A stretch of DNA of 64,000 nt, taken from contig NZ_RXNW01000002.1 in NCBI RefSeq assembly GCF_004283175.1, forward strand, positions 124,001-188,000. The letters are read 5' to 3'. The first letter of the stretch is position 1; every line of letters starts with the position of its first letter. Below the pieces are notes generated by a model. That model saw only the letters and a list, made by a program, of their open reading frames with translations, had not been told where the DNA came from and did not search any database. The translations under genes were made by a program, and so were the position numbers. Shown piece by piece: positions 32,107 through 40,777 of this stretch. Source of the DNA: Legionella longbeachae. Lineage in GTDB: Bacteria > Pseudomonadota > Gammaproteobacteria > Legionellales > Legionellaceae.

Positions 32107-32138
32107 AATTAAAGGGAGTAATTGAAATCCCTTTAATT
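32107..32138 (+). promoter_or_regulatory. Stem-loop in leader of LRR gene
   Basis: An 11-bp perfect stem, AATTAAAGGGA with TCCCTTTAATT, around a 10-nt loop, about 290 bp upstream of the LRR start. The leader copy at 10.8 kb keeps a stem here despite a different sequence. A shared CTTCTCCTTAAGGA and ATGAATAAACGGG block follows. Confidence 0.45.
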
Positions 32139-32424
32139 ACTGCAACTGATCTTCTCCTTAAGGATATTTCGGAGGACTGGTACTTACCTGGTTTTCATGA
32201 ATAAACGGGTTTGATGCTGAGATAAAGCATACCTAGAATGTCTTTGTCACTGATACTAAAAATCAGGACAAGGTATTTATATTGGTACTTTATACCAGCG
32301 AAGAGATGATATCTGTTTACCGGTTTTTGTTCATTTTTTCAATATGTTTTGTCTCAATTGGCTAGAGATATACTTCATTTTTGGCACTAAAAGCATAAAG
32401 CCCAAAATTTACTCGAGAATAAAG

Positions 32425-33093
32425 ATGATTTACGTCATAAAAAACCTTGGAACCATGTCTGAGAATGAAGTAACACAAGCTTTTGCTGCCATTCCACCAG
32501 GGGTGAGCACTCTTGATCTAAGCAGGAATTACTTTTACGAAAAATCAGGTACAGAATTAGCCCAATCCTTTGCAGCCATTCCTAAAGGGGTGAACACCCT
32601 TGATTTAAGCTGGAATGTGCTTTACAAAAAATCAAGGGCTGAGTTGGTTCAAGCCTTTGAAGCTATTTCGCAAACGGTGACTTCGCTTGATTTAGAGGGG
32701 AATGATTTTTGGAAAAAGAGCGCAGAAGAATTAACGCTTATTTTTAACGCAATCCCCCAAAATGTTGCAAGAGTGTCTTTATCGGTTGAAGAATTAAATC
32801 AAATGAGTCCCGAACAACGTAAAGCCATTCAAAATCGCTATCCTTGTGTGGAGCAAGTTATATTGGTTGATGCTGAGGATAAAAATCGGAAATTAAATCC
32901 AACTTTAAGTAGGATAGATACGAATGCCTACGTTCGTTTTGGTTTTAAGGTATCACCCCAGCTTTGTTTCATACCACATCTTTTTTTGTTGCTAAAAATA
33001 AAGAAAAACTGCAGCAGTTGGCACCGGGTTTTGAGCAAATCCTCCATCCAAAACTCAAAGAAAGCATCGATCAATTTGGATGGTAACCAATAA
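32425..33093 (+). CDS. Leucine-rich-repeat protein (effector-like), 3' end possibly frameshifted
   Basis: A 222-residue reading from the ATG at 32425. Three to four LRR units of about 29 residues follow the pattern ELxQAFAAIPxGVxTLDLSxN with a KKS turn, then the C-cap region NQMSPEQRKAIQ and VILVDAEDKNRK. This resembles Legionella LRR effectors of the LegL kind. The final 45 residues look unlike protein, while another frame from about 32955 to 33086 reads AKNKEKLQQLAPGFEQ and KESIDQFGW before a stop. A one-base indel near CCCC at 32954 could therefore have shifted the true tail. The start is uncertain; the frame is open to 32344. Confidence 0.6.
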   Translation: MIYVIKNLGTMSENEVTQAFAAIPPGVSTLDLSRNYFYEKSGTELAQSFAAIPKGVNTLDLSWNVLYKKSRAELVQAFEAISQTVTSLDLEGNDFWKKSAEELTLIFNAIPQNVARVSLSVEELNQMSPEQRKAIQNRYPCVEQVILVDAEDKNRKLNPTLSRIDTNAYVRFGFKVSPQLCFIPHLFLLLKIKKNCSSWHRVLSKSSIQNSKKASINLDGNQ

Positions 33094-33169
33094 CGATGGC
33101 GTGTCAATATTTTCGAGAGTATTTGAACCTCATCACAAAAAAGAATGGGCCTGCGCTAACAAATTTTTA

Positions 33170-34663
33170 TTAAGTTCCACAAAAAGTTTGGCATACACGT
33201 TCATGTGCTAAGGGTAAACATTGTAAATGTTCTGTATTTTTTTGTTGTTGGAAAGGATTTTTCAATACGGTTAAAAGAGTGTCCATTAAAGTGCTGTCTT
33301 TTTTTTCAATAAAATCTTTTATTGCATTTTCTACTAAATGATTTCTAGGAATATAAGCGGGGTTTACCTGATCCATTCTGTTTTTTATTTTTTGGAGGTC
33401 AACCTCTTGTTGTTTGATTTGATTTAACCAATCAGATAGCCATTGCTTACTCTGGGGTTGATCTCCTAGGGCTTTTAGTAGATTTATTTGTTCGTTATGA
33501 GAGTCAATTGCATTGCTCATAAGACGAAAAGTATTGGTAAAATCAGGCTTATATTGCTGCATTAAACTAAAAAAATTATTAACTAATTCTGCAATCTGAT
33601 TGTTTTCACCAATTAAGCCCAATTTTTCTCTTACCTTTATACCCCAGTAATAATAAAAACGATCTTTAAATGAATCCAATATCTCGTGTAATTGAGTTAA
33701 CACTTGTTTTTCATTTGGATCAAATAAAGGCACTAATGCATGCTGAAATTGAGCTAAATTCCATTTGGCAATGGAAGCTTGATTGCCAAAAGCATATCGA
33801 CCAGTAACATCAATGGAGCTAAATACAGTATCAAAATCAAATTCATCCATAAATGCACAAGGACCATAATCAATGGTTTCCCCAGATATGGTCATGTTGT
33901 CTGTATTCATAACCCCATGAATAAAACCGACACCCATCCACTCAGCAATGAGGCTGGCTTGGCGATCAACAACGGCTTTAAATAATTCAAGATAAGGATT
34001 TTCACTTTCTAAAAGTGCAGGATAATGTCGTTCGAGTGCGTAGTGAGCTAATGATTTTAATAAATGAGGCTCTTTGAGTGATGCCGCATATTCAAATGAA
34101 CCTACTCGTAAACTGCTCGAAGCTATTCGAGTTAAGACACCTAGAGGTACAGGACCATTTTGGCGATAAATTTGCTCTTCACTTGCAATCGCCGCCAAAC
34201 AACGAGTGGTGGGAATTTTTAAACCATTCATTGCTTCACTGATGAGATACTCTCTTAAAACCGAGGCCAATGGGGCTCTACCATCACCCATTCGAGAAAA
34301 CTTTGTTCTGCCGGCTCCTTTTAATTGAATATCCCATCGTTTTCCTTCTTCGCTACATGCTTCCCCAAGCAAAATTGCACGACCATCACCTAAAAGAGGT
34401 GCATAATAACCGAACTGATGTCCTGCATAAGCCAATGCAATGCTCTTAAGATGTGCTGGAATCCAATTTCCCGCATAAAATTGTAGATATTTTTTCTCAT
34501 TAGCAGGAGATATGTGGGGCACTCTAAGAAAAGAGGCCAATTCATGATTGAATTTAACTAAAGAGGGACTTGCAATAGGTGTGGGATTAATTACCTCATA
34601 AAAATCAGCGGGTAATTTTAAATAAGAACTGCTGTAAATGTTAGAAACCAAAGCAAACCTCAT
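33170..34663 (-). CDS. selO: SelO/YdiU-family protein adenylyltransferase
   Basis: A 497-residue pseudokinase-fold enzyme that transfers AMP from ATP to Ser/Thr/Tyr of target proteins; E. coli YdiU has 478 residues. Signatures: YAGHQFGYYAPLLGDGRA, WDIQLKGAGRTKFSRMGDGR (nucleotide site), and GVMNTDNMTISGETIDYGPC with the metal-binding NxxN and DYGP. The C-terminal CQTFCG keeps the cysteine that some family members replace with selenocysteine and that is linked to redox control. It stands alone, convergent with the LRR gene. Confidence 0.93.
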   Translation of the reverse strand: MRFALVSNIYSSSYLKLPADFYEVINPTPIASPSLVKFNHELASFLRVPHISPANEKKYLQFYAGNWIPAHLKSIALAYAGHQFGYYAPLLGDGRAILLGEACSEEGKRWDIQLKGAGRTKFSRMGDGRAPLASVLREYLISEAMNGLKIPTTRCLAAIASEEQIYRQNGPVPLGVLTRIASSSLRVGSFEYAASLKEPHLLKSLAHYALERHYPALLESENPYLELFKAVVDRQASLIAEWMGVGFIHGVMNTDNMTISGETIDYGPCAFMDEFDFDTVFSSIDVTGRYAFGNQASIAKWNLAQFQHALVPLFDPNEKQVLTQLHEILDSFKDRFYYYWGIKVREKLGLIGENNQIAELVNNFFSLMQQYKPDFTNTFRLMSNAIDSHNEQINLLKALGDQPQSKQWLSDWLNQIKQQEVDLQKIKNRMDQVNPAYIPRNHLVENAIKDFIEKKDSTLMDTLLTVLKNPFQQQKNTEHLQCLPLAHERVCQTFCGT

Positions 34664-34803
34664 AAATGTTCTATTTTAAATGTTTCATCAACATCCTTCA
34701 ATTTAATCAATAAATATATTAGCGCCATTATCGTTGAGATAGAATAACATGGAACAAATTAGGGTCAGGCGTCTACCTGAGCCATAGCGTCAATAAACCA
34801 CCC

Positions 34804-35108
34804 GCTTGCGCAGAGGCGGACGTTTCGCTGTACCTAAATCCCTCACGCCTGTTGTCACCTTCCGCAACAGTGAGAGACCTCAAAAACAACAAGCCTTGCC
34901 GGACATTTCCTCTTACAACCTCGCTTTCACAGACCCCCTGCTTGCGCAGAGGGTGACGTTTTTGTACCTAAATTTTTATCATACCTGTCACCTGCCACAA
35001 CAGCGAGAGGTCTCAAAAAATAACAAGCCTTGCCGGACATTTCCTCATGCGGCATCGCTTTCAGAGACTCCCTGCTTGCGCAGAGGGTGACGTTTCGCTG
35101 TACCTATA
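34804..35108. repeat. Tandem repeat array, about 135-bp unit
   Basis: CTTGCGCAGAGG-GACGTTT-GTACCTA recurs at about 34804, 34941 and 35074. Between the recurrences lie matching segments (CAACAG-GAGAG-CTCAAAAA and AACAAGCCTTGCCGGACATT). That gives two full units plus the start of a third, roughly 85% alike. On the other strand it reads as CCCTCTGCGCAAGCAGGG blocks, typical of dispersed intergenic repeats. A 94-codon frame through it is an accident of the repeat. Confidence 0.75.
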
Positions 35109-35509
35109 CCTTCCTCACACCCGTCAACTTTTGCCTGTGGCTTGTGTGAGGCCAGCTAAAAGTTCCTTAAGTCAATGTAAGTGATCTGTAATCCGAACGA
35201 ATATGGATAAATGCTCCGTATTTTTTATTGAGAGCCTGCGTTAATTAAAGGATGTATATACATTATAGTTCTTGAATTAGTTGTTATGTATTGGCCTTTT
35301 AAGTTCTATATATAAAATGTATGCTCGTTCCACCCAATCCCTCAGGCAAGTAAACTCCTTCAGCTTATTGTACTTGCGTCTCGTCTGGGGCCTGATGAAT
35401 GACTTTATATCCTTATTCATGAGTTAATTTTTTTCTGTTCCCATGTTTTCCGATCTGTTTCTGCACAAATTAACATTAAACGGATTTGGCAGGATTTGAA
35501 TTCAAATGA
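35109..35509. other. Intergenic stretch after tandem repeats
   Basis: About 400 bp without a believable reading frame. CACACCCGTCAA near its left edge continues the degenerate repeat. I see no RNA gene or clear terminator. Confidence 0.35.
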
Positions 35510-36010
35510 TTATTTTTGGGGTAAGCATGATTGAACAAAAAGCTGAGTTTTCTTGCATGGAAAATAACCTTGATTTGAAAGTTTTTTAAAAAGTTGATCA
35601 CAACATTCTATGAGGCTCATGAAGTCGTGGTAGTTAGCACCTTGGCTTAAAAGAAACGCAGCAGCTTCTCGAAATAAGGTTAAGCTGGATGTGAGTTTTA
35701 GAGCATCAATTGTTCCCCCCATTAATACGGTGATAGGAGTTTTTTCAAGTTGACGTAATACTAATTGAGCCATTTCGTAATAATTATTAAAAAGTTCTTT
35801 ATGTTGTATAAACTCACAAGCTTCATTCAGATCTACTATGCCAAAATATTTAGCAGTAGAACTATATCCAAGGGCAGCTAGTTGAGGAAAAATATACCAG
35901 ATCCAATGGCTCTGTTTTTTGCCTGCTTTGATTTCTGCATAAGCGCTTTGGTAGGAAGGATAAAAATCTTTGCCTTGTTGTGCATCAATGAAACGTTGAA
36001 TAGGATGCAT
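35510..36010 (-). CDS. DUF1810 family protein
   Basis: A 166-residue cytoplasmic protein of the DUF1810 family. It has the characteristic start RFIDAQ and YxxAYAEIKAGKKQSHWIWYIFPQLAALG, followed by SxTAKYFGI and later FREAAAF and CCDQLF. The family is widespread in bacteria, and its biochemical function is not established. The start is ATG at 36010. It is in the same orientation as, and just downstream of, the OTU-like gene, separated by a terminator-like hairpin, so the two are probably independent. Confidence 0.85.
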   Translation of the reverse strand: MHPIQRFIDAQQGKDFYPSYQSAYAEIKAGKKQSHWIWYIFPQLAALGYSSTAKYFGIVDLNEACEFIQHKELFNNYYEMAQLVLRQLEKTPITVLMGGTIDALKLTSSLTLFREAAAFLLSQGANYHDFMSLIECCDQLFKKLSNQGYFPCKKTQLFVQSCLPQK

Positions 36011-36122
36011 CAGAATTATCCTTAAGGCGCTGAAGAAGTTTCACTACAATTATTAATAGTAAAGTTGGGATTATAGAATAAGTAAAATAAATTTTTTAGA
36101 TAACGCAAAAATTGATTTTATC

Positions 36123-36147
36123 CCCCAAGACTTTTAATGTCTTGGGG
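36123..36147 (-). terminator. Hairpin after the OTU-like gene
   Basis: CCCCAAGAC and its exact complement around a 7-nt loop, 10 bp beyond the stop of the minus-strand OTU-like gene. It is followed on the minus strand by a short AT-rich stretch. A likely transcription terminator. Confidence 0.6.
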
Positions 36148-36157
36148 AAAAGAAAAA

Positions 36158-37309
36158 TTAGTAGCTTAAAATTCGTCGTAGCTCTGCTTCTTGTAAGCGG
36201 GTAGCAAATGATTCATCAGTTTCTTTTACTGTAGCCCTTGCATTATCAATTGAAGCAACATTGATTTTACTCCGGGTTGGGGTGGCAAAGAAACGTTGAT
36301 TTTTCGTTGCATCGAAGAGATTATCGAGATGCTTTTTATAGTTTTCTTCCGGGGTGTCAATAACTTGATTTGTTTTTAAGGGATAAGTCCATGTCTCATG
36401 ATCTGTTTTTTGGTGTTTTTCTGGTGGGACTAATTCTGTTTGTTCAGTAACTCGCTTAGCAGAAATTTCCCGGGGTTTATGTTCGAATAATTGCTCGACA
36501 GTAGTTGTCCAATGCGTATTGCCTTCATTATTTAAGGCGATTGTGGGATAACCAGGGATAGGGGTGCCATTAATTTGACCAGCAACATGGAGATTTACTT
36601 TTAGTCTATCTGCAATTTCATTTAAATCACTATGCGTGGCCCATCTTCCCCTATGCTTAATTTTTTCAATTCCGTTTAAAATAATAGAATGAGAATTTCT
36701 GCTGTTCATAGACAGTACGTCAATTAACAGCGCTTCTTTCACATAAGCATTTTCGATTTTTTGTGCTTTGTCAAAGGGTTGCCCTCTAAGTATTGGTTGA
36801 AGTGAACGAGCGGTATTTTGCGCTAATTGCAACACCTCAGGAGATAATGCTAATTCATTATACTGGCTTATCTGCTCTAAGCTGCGGTTTCTTCTTAAAT
36901 AAAATTGTACTAACTCCATGAATTTGCCATAGACAATTGAACCTTCAACCTTAGTTTGCTCCTCATTTGAGGTTAATTCTATGTATGTTCGGTTTAACAG
37001 ATCTTCTTTATTGACATTAACCGTAATGTTTCTTAAAGACATTTGTAGTGCAATTAGCTGATCTTTTTTGTAACTGTAAGGTAAACAAGCTAACCAATCT
37101 AAGTCTATAGCCAGGATGTCTTGAAGACTCATGCCAAGACCTTCTTTTTTCCAGCGATTAAAAGTTTTGCTTTTTCCACTAGAATAATATTCTTGTTGAA
37201 TTACATGGATTAAACCTATTGCGAAAGCATAAAATCCACAATCACCACCACCAGGATTATCTATTCTAAAAGGCATGTTTAGACTCACTCTGTAGTTATA
37301 TGGAGCCAT
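36158..37309 (-). CDS. OTU-like deubiquitinase, Lot-type effector candidate
   Basis: A 383-residue protein with no signal peptide. The N-terminus RIDNPGGGDCGFYAFAIGL holds an OTU cysteine loop: D17, C24 and the following helix. A second OTU block appears late: RGRWATHSDLNEIADRLKVNLHV, then ALNNEGNTHWTTTVE with H266 as the expected catalytic histidine. Roughly 180 helical residues separate the two halves; such a large insertion is a hallmark of the Legionella OTU (Lot) deubiquitinases, and the D17/C24 placement is like LotC as I recall it. The tail after 280 is charged and low-complexity, fitting a Dot/Icm secretion signal. Enzymatic activity is inferred. Confidence 0.72.
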   Translation of the reverse strand: MAPYNYRVSLNMPFRIDNPGGGDCGFYAFAIGLIHVIQQEYYSSGKSKTFNRWKKEGLGMSLQDILAIDLDWLACLPYSYKKDQLIALQMSLRNITVNVNKEDLLNRTYIELTSNEEQTKVEGSIVYGKFMELVQFYLRRNRSLEQISQYNELALSPEVLQLAQNTARSLQPILRGQPFDKAQKIENAYVKEALLIDVLSMNSRNSHSIILNGIEKIKHRGRWATHSDLNEIADRLKVNLHVAGQINGTPIPGYPTIALNNEGNTHWTTTVEQLFEHKPREISAKRVTEQTELVPPEKHQKTDHETWTYPLKTNQVIDTPEENYKKHLDNLFDATKNQRFFATPTRSKINVASIDNARATVKETDESFATRLQEAELRRILSY

Positions 37310-37381
37310 TATAATGTAGAAATATTAAGTAATTATTATGTTTGAAGTATAAAATGGTCGTTGCAATAACAAAGTGATTTT

Positions 37382-39832
37382 TTAGAGTTTCCTGTCTTTT
37401 ATCCATGAACTAATTTCAGTCTGACTTTCATCAATTACTTGAAGAACTTGTTGATATAATTTCTCTAATAATTCATGTTGGCCATTTTTCCAGCAATTCT
37501 CTAGATATTGACAAGCAATTTTCATGCGGGTGGCACCGACATATATAGCGCCGCCTTTTATTTTGTGAGCAAATTTTTGCACTTCTTCCCAATCACCTTG
37601 AGCATGTGCTTTTTTTAGCATAGAACTGTCTTCAGCTAATGAATATTCAAGCATAAGTTTGAGCATGTCAAAAAGTGTTTTTTCTGTGCCAGTTGTTTTA
37701 ATTCCTTCTTTAATGTCGAATATTGGAAATGCGGAAAGGTCAAAAAAACGTGCTTCTGAATTAGATAAATCAGCGGCTTCGATCTTGGGAGTTTGTATTG
37801 AAGGAATAAAAGTATTCAAAATATCACGACAATTTTTAGGGGTTAATGGTTTATTGATGACCGCGTTCATGCCTGACTCAATACATCGTTGTTTGTTTTC
37901 ATCCCCTACATGGGCTGTTAGGGCAATGATTGGGGTATGGAGATTTTTCGCAATTTCTTGTACACGAATGTGATGCGTTACTTGATAACCATCCATGTCG
38001 GGTAAACCTATATCCATAAATATCAAATCATATTTATTTTGTCTCCAATAGGTTAAGGCAGATTGCCCATCAATAGCTATATCTACATGACAGTCGCACT
38101 GATTGAGGAATGTTTTCGCTACAATTTGTGCAATTGGATTGTCCTCAACGACTAAAATTCGGTGTTGAAACAATGTTGTGATATCGGATTTATTGATATT
38201 GCTTTCCGTCTTATGTTTTAGATTTATCTTTTTTAGATCAGCAAAATCTTGGTCAACACCAGTATCATCTTCTAAAAGAGCCATTTTTAATGGGATGATG
38301 CAGGTAAATATTGTTCCTTTGGAAACAGTACTTTTGACATAAATTTCTCCATCTAACTCATCAACAAATTGTTTGAGCACTGCAAGACCAAGACCCGCTC
38401 CTTTATAGATTCCTTTGTAAGAAGGGGTGAGTTTTTTGAATTGAAGAAAAATTTCTTGTTGTTTGTCTTGGGGAATACCTATACCAGTGTCTTCTACTAT
38501 AAACTTCAGAATGACTTCACGACCTTCTTGTTTGGCAAGTTGAGCTGTCAATTTTACAAAACCGGAATCAGTAAAATTTAACGAATTAGTAAGCAGCTCG
38601 AGTATAATTCGATGAATGCGAATATTGTCACCAATGAGATATTTAGGGATATTTTTATCAAAATCAAGCGATAACTCAAGATGCTTAGAAAATGCTTTAG
38701 CTTTATTTAAATCAATCAAATGTTGTAATAGGTTTTGTAATTCAAATTTTTTTTTCACTCTAGGTATTTCGCCCGAGCTTACATGGATTGCTTCAAGAAC
38801 TTCATCCATAAAATCAAGTAAAGCATGGCTGGAGGCTACCAGGTTATCTGCATATTCTTTGATGCGAGGATTTTGAGCTTCCTCCTTAATGATGTCGGAG
38901 AACCCGACAATGCCAGTTAGTGGGGTACGAATATCATGGCGCATATTTTCAAGAAACTCTGTCTTGGCACGATTTGCTGTTTCAGCCTTTTCTTTAGCAA
39001 TATTTAGCTCAGCTTCGATTTTTTTTCTCTCGGTAATGTCAACAGACATCCCTAATACGCCTATGATTTCACCATTTTTATTGCGTATTGGTGATTTATG
39101 GCTTAAAAAAATGGCTTCTTTTCCCTTTACTTGAATGATTTCTTCAATCACTTCTGTTTCTCCAGTTTCCAAAATTTGGCGATCATTTTTGCGAATCAAC
39201 TCTGCTTGCTCTTTTTCCCAGGGTAAATCGAAGTCAGTTTTTCCAACAACTTCATAGCCAAATTGCAATCCAGCACTTTGTGCTTGAAGATTATTACATC
39301 CTTGATAAACGCCATTTTTATCTTTCCAATAAACATGACCCGGCATATGCGCAATAATGTTTTCTAATGTAGATTGAGTATTTTCTTGGTTTGAACGAAG
39401 ACGTTCTTCTCTTTGTTTGCGGTGGGTAATATTCAAAGAGACACCAATAATACCTATGACATTTCCCTGATCATCTCTTAACGGAGTTTTTTTAGTTAAT
39501 ACGGTAACTTGTTGCCCATCAGCTAAGGTTGCTGTTTCTTCCATTTCTAAAGAAGAATTTAGCTCCATTACCCTTAGGTCATTATTGCGTATTGTTTCAG
39601 CGGACTCTACCCATGGCATGTCAAAATCGGTTTTACCTATTACTGAATTCATTCCGACCATTTCAAGCATAGTATCATTGCATCCTAAATATCTTCCTTC
39701 TGTATCCTTCCAATAAACACTCCCGGGTAGGGCTTTGATAATATGTGTGAGAATTAGTGTATTTGAATCCACAGATAGGAGACCTGTAGATTTTTGATGA
39801 TAAACAGCTTTGTCTCTAGTCTTCTCTGCCAT
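37382..39832 (-). CDS. PAS-PAS hybrid sensor histidine kinase
   Basis: An 816-residue soluble hybrid kinase, with no membrane segment seen. Order: PAS1 (about 25-138), PAS2 (about 150-270), both with VYWKD...GCN and GKTDFD motifs; HisKA with H299 in MRHDIRTPL; HATPase (about 390-520, VEDTGIGIP and GAGLGLAVLKQ); receiver (about 560-680, ILVVEDNP and the phospho-acceptor in LIFMDIGLPDMDG); and a C-terminal Hpt (FAHKIKGGAIYVG). This is an ArcB-like phosphorelay, but with cytoplasmic sensing. The next step, a separate response regulator, is not in the window. The two PAS domains are similar enough to suggest internal duplication. Confidence 0.93.
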   Translation of the reverse strand: MAEKTRDKAVYHQKSTGLLSVDSNTLILTHIIKALPGSVYWKDTEGRYLGCNDTMLEMVGMNSVIGKTDFDMPWVESAETIRNNDLRVMELNSSLEMEETATLADGQQVTVLTKKTPLRDDQGNVIGIIGVSLNITHRKQREERLRSNQENTQSTLENIIAHMPGHVYWKDKNGVYQGCNNLQAQSAGLQFGYEVVGKTDFDLPWEKEQAELIRKNDRQILETGETEVIEEIIQVKGKEAIFLSHKSPIRNKNGEIIGVLGMSVDITERKKIEAELNIAKEKAETANRAKTEFLENMRHDIRTPLTGIVGFSDIIKEEAQNPRIKEYADNLVASSHALLDFMDEVLEAIHVSSGEIPRVKKKFELQNLLQHLIDLNKAKAFSKHLELSLDFDKNIPKYLIGDNIRIHRIILELLTNSLNFTDSGFVKLTAQLAKQEGREVILKFIVEDTGIGIPQDKQQEIFLQFKKLTPSYKGIYKGAGLGLAVLKQFVDELDGEIYVKSTVSKGTIFTCIIPLKMALLEDDTGVDQDFADLKKINLKHKTESNINKSDITTLFQHRILVVEDNPIAQIVAKTFLNQCDCHVDIAIDGQSALTYWRQNKYDLIFMDIGLPDMDGYQVTHHIRVQEIAKNLHTPIIALTAHVGDENKQRCIESGMNAVINKPLTPKNCRDILNTFIPSIQTPKIEAADLSNSEARFFDLSAFPIFDIKEGIKTTGTEKTLFDMLKLMLEYSLAEDSSMLKKAHAQGDWEEVQKFAHKIKGGAIYVGATRMKIACQYLENCWKNGQHELLEKLYQQVLQVIDESQTEISSWIKDRKL

Positions 39833-40062
39833 ATTTAATTCTCATTGTTATTTTAAAGTTATAGACCTATTATTGGTCATCTACAAGGTAGAATTTTTAT
39901 TTGTAAAAGTGAATTTATATGATTCATTTTGATAAGAAAAAAATATTGTTTTAAATTTTTATTTATCTAGGTTTTTTAAAGAGCAGGGAAATTGATGGCG
40001 TAAATAAAAGTTAAGCTATGCTAGCGTGAGAATTCTGCTAAAAGGATAAGCCAGGCTTCAAT

Positions 40063-40755
40063 TTATTGACTCACATTAAGTTTAATGTACAAACCATTGT
40101 CTAAAATTTTCAAATTTTGACGTTCGAATTTAATCTGATTTATATATCCAATATCCAGATTTGTGGCTGTAGACAGTTGTTTGCCTATACCAAAAAAGTA
40201 ACGATTTTGAGCAAAAAATTTATCACTTACCCATGGTGGATGATTAAAATTTAAAAAACTTTCATCGAAGGTTACAAGAGAGTATTTTGTATTATGCACA
40301 GGGATTTTAAGAGTTATTTGCTCTCTTAAGCGCGTTGCCCATTCATAGTGAAGTGTATTTTTTCTCTCCTCTAAACGAGAGCGATTCGATATGTTAACAA
40401 AATCAGTTTTATAAATATTCCATAAAAACTGCTGCCAGATCACATTTTCATGAGAAATAACGCCTTCCGTATTTTCAGATAAAAAGTAAGCTGCACCTAT
40501 ATAAGGAGTGAATTTAGAGCTAAGTTGGTATCCAGTGGCGTAATAAAAATGGAGTTCACTAAGGCCATAGCGGTCATCCAGCACGATTAATCGCGGTTCG
40601 AGATAATATTTCCATTTCTCATGGTTTCGAGTTATGGGGCCTATAAAGGTTCCGGTTAACCAAAAGCTCCCATAACTTTGTGTTTCTGGATGTGTTGTTT
40701 GACAAACAAAGGACACTAATAATAAGCCCCAAGCCCTATTAATGAGCAATTTCAT
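40063..40755 (-). CDS. DUF2490 family envelope protein
   Basis: A 230-residue protein with a signal peptide (about 1-19, ending in a Cys/Thr region) and alternating hydrophobic/polar strands (WKYYLEPRLIVLDDRYGLSELHFYYATGYQLSS; WATRLREQITLKIP; NRYFFGIGKQLS), as in outer-membrane beta-barrels. This pattern and the LEPR...YGYQ features fit DUF2490, a family of outer-membrane or periplasmic proteins without known function. It lies 22 bp downstream of an aldehyde dehydrogenase gene on the same strand and may be cotranscribed with it. Confidence 0.72.
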   Translation of the reverse strand: MKLLINRAWGLLLVSFVCQTTHPETQSYGSFWLTGTFIGPITRNHEKWKYYLEPRLIVLDDRYGLSELHFYYATGYQLSSKFTPYIGAAYFLSENTEGVISHENVIWQQFLWNIYKTDFVNISNRSRLEERKNTLHYEWATRLREQITLKIPVHNTKYSLVTFDESFLNFNHPPWVSDKFFAQNRYFFGIGKQLSTATNLDIGYINQIKFERQNLKILDNGLYIKLNVSQ

Positions 40756-40777
40756 AGCATGTTTACTTTGTAGTAAA

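Noticed and set aside
34806-35090. 94-codon plus-strand frame
   Set aside because: It consists of the tandem repeat units read through by chance, with no start signal.
34804-35108. CRISPR array
   Set aside because: The unit is about 135 bp with similar sequence throughout, rather than short repeats with unique spacers, and no cas gene is present.
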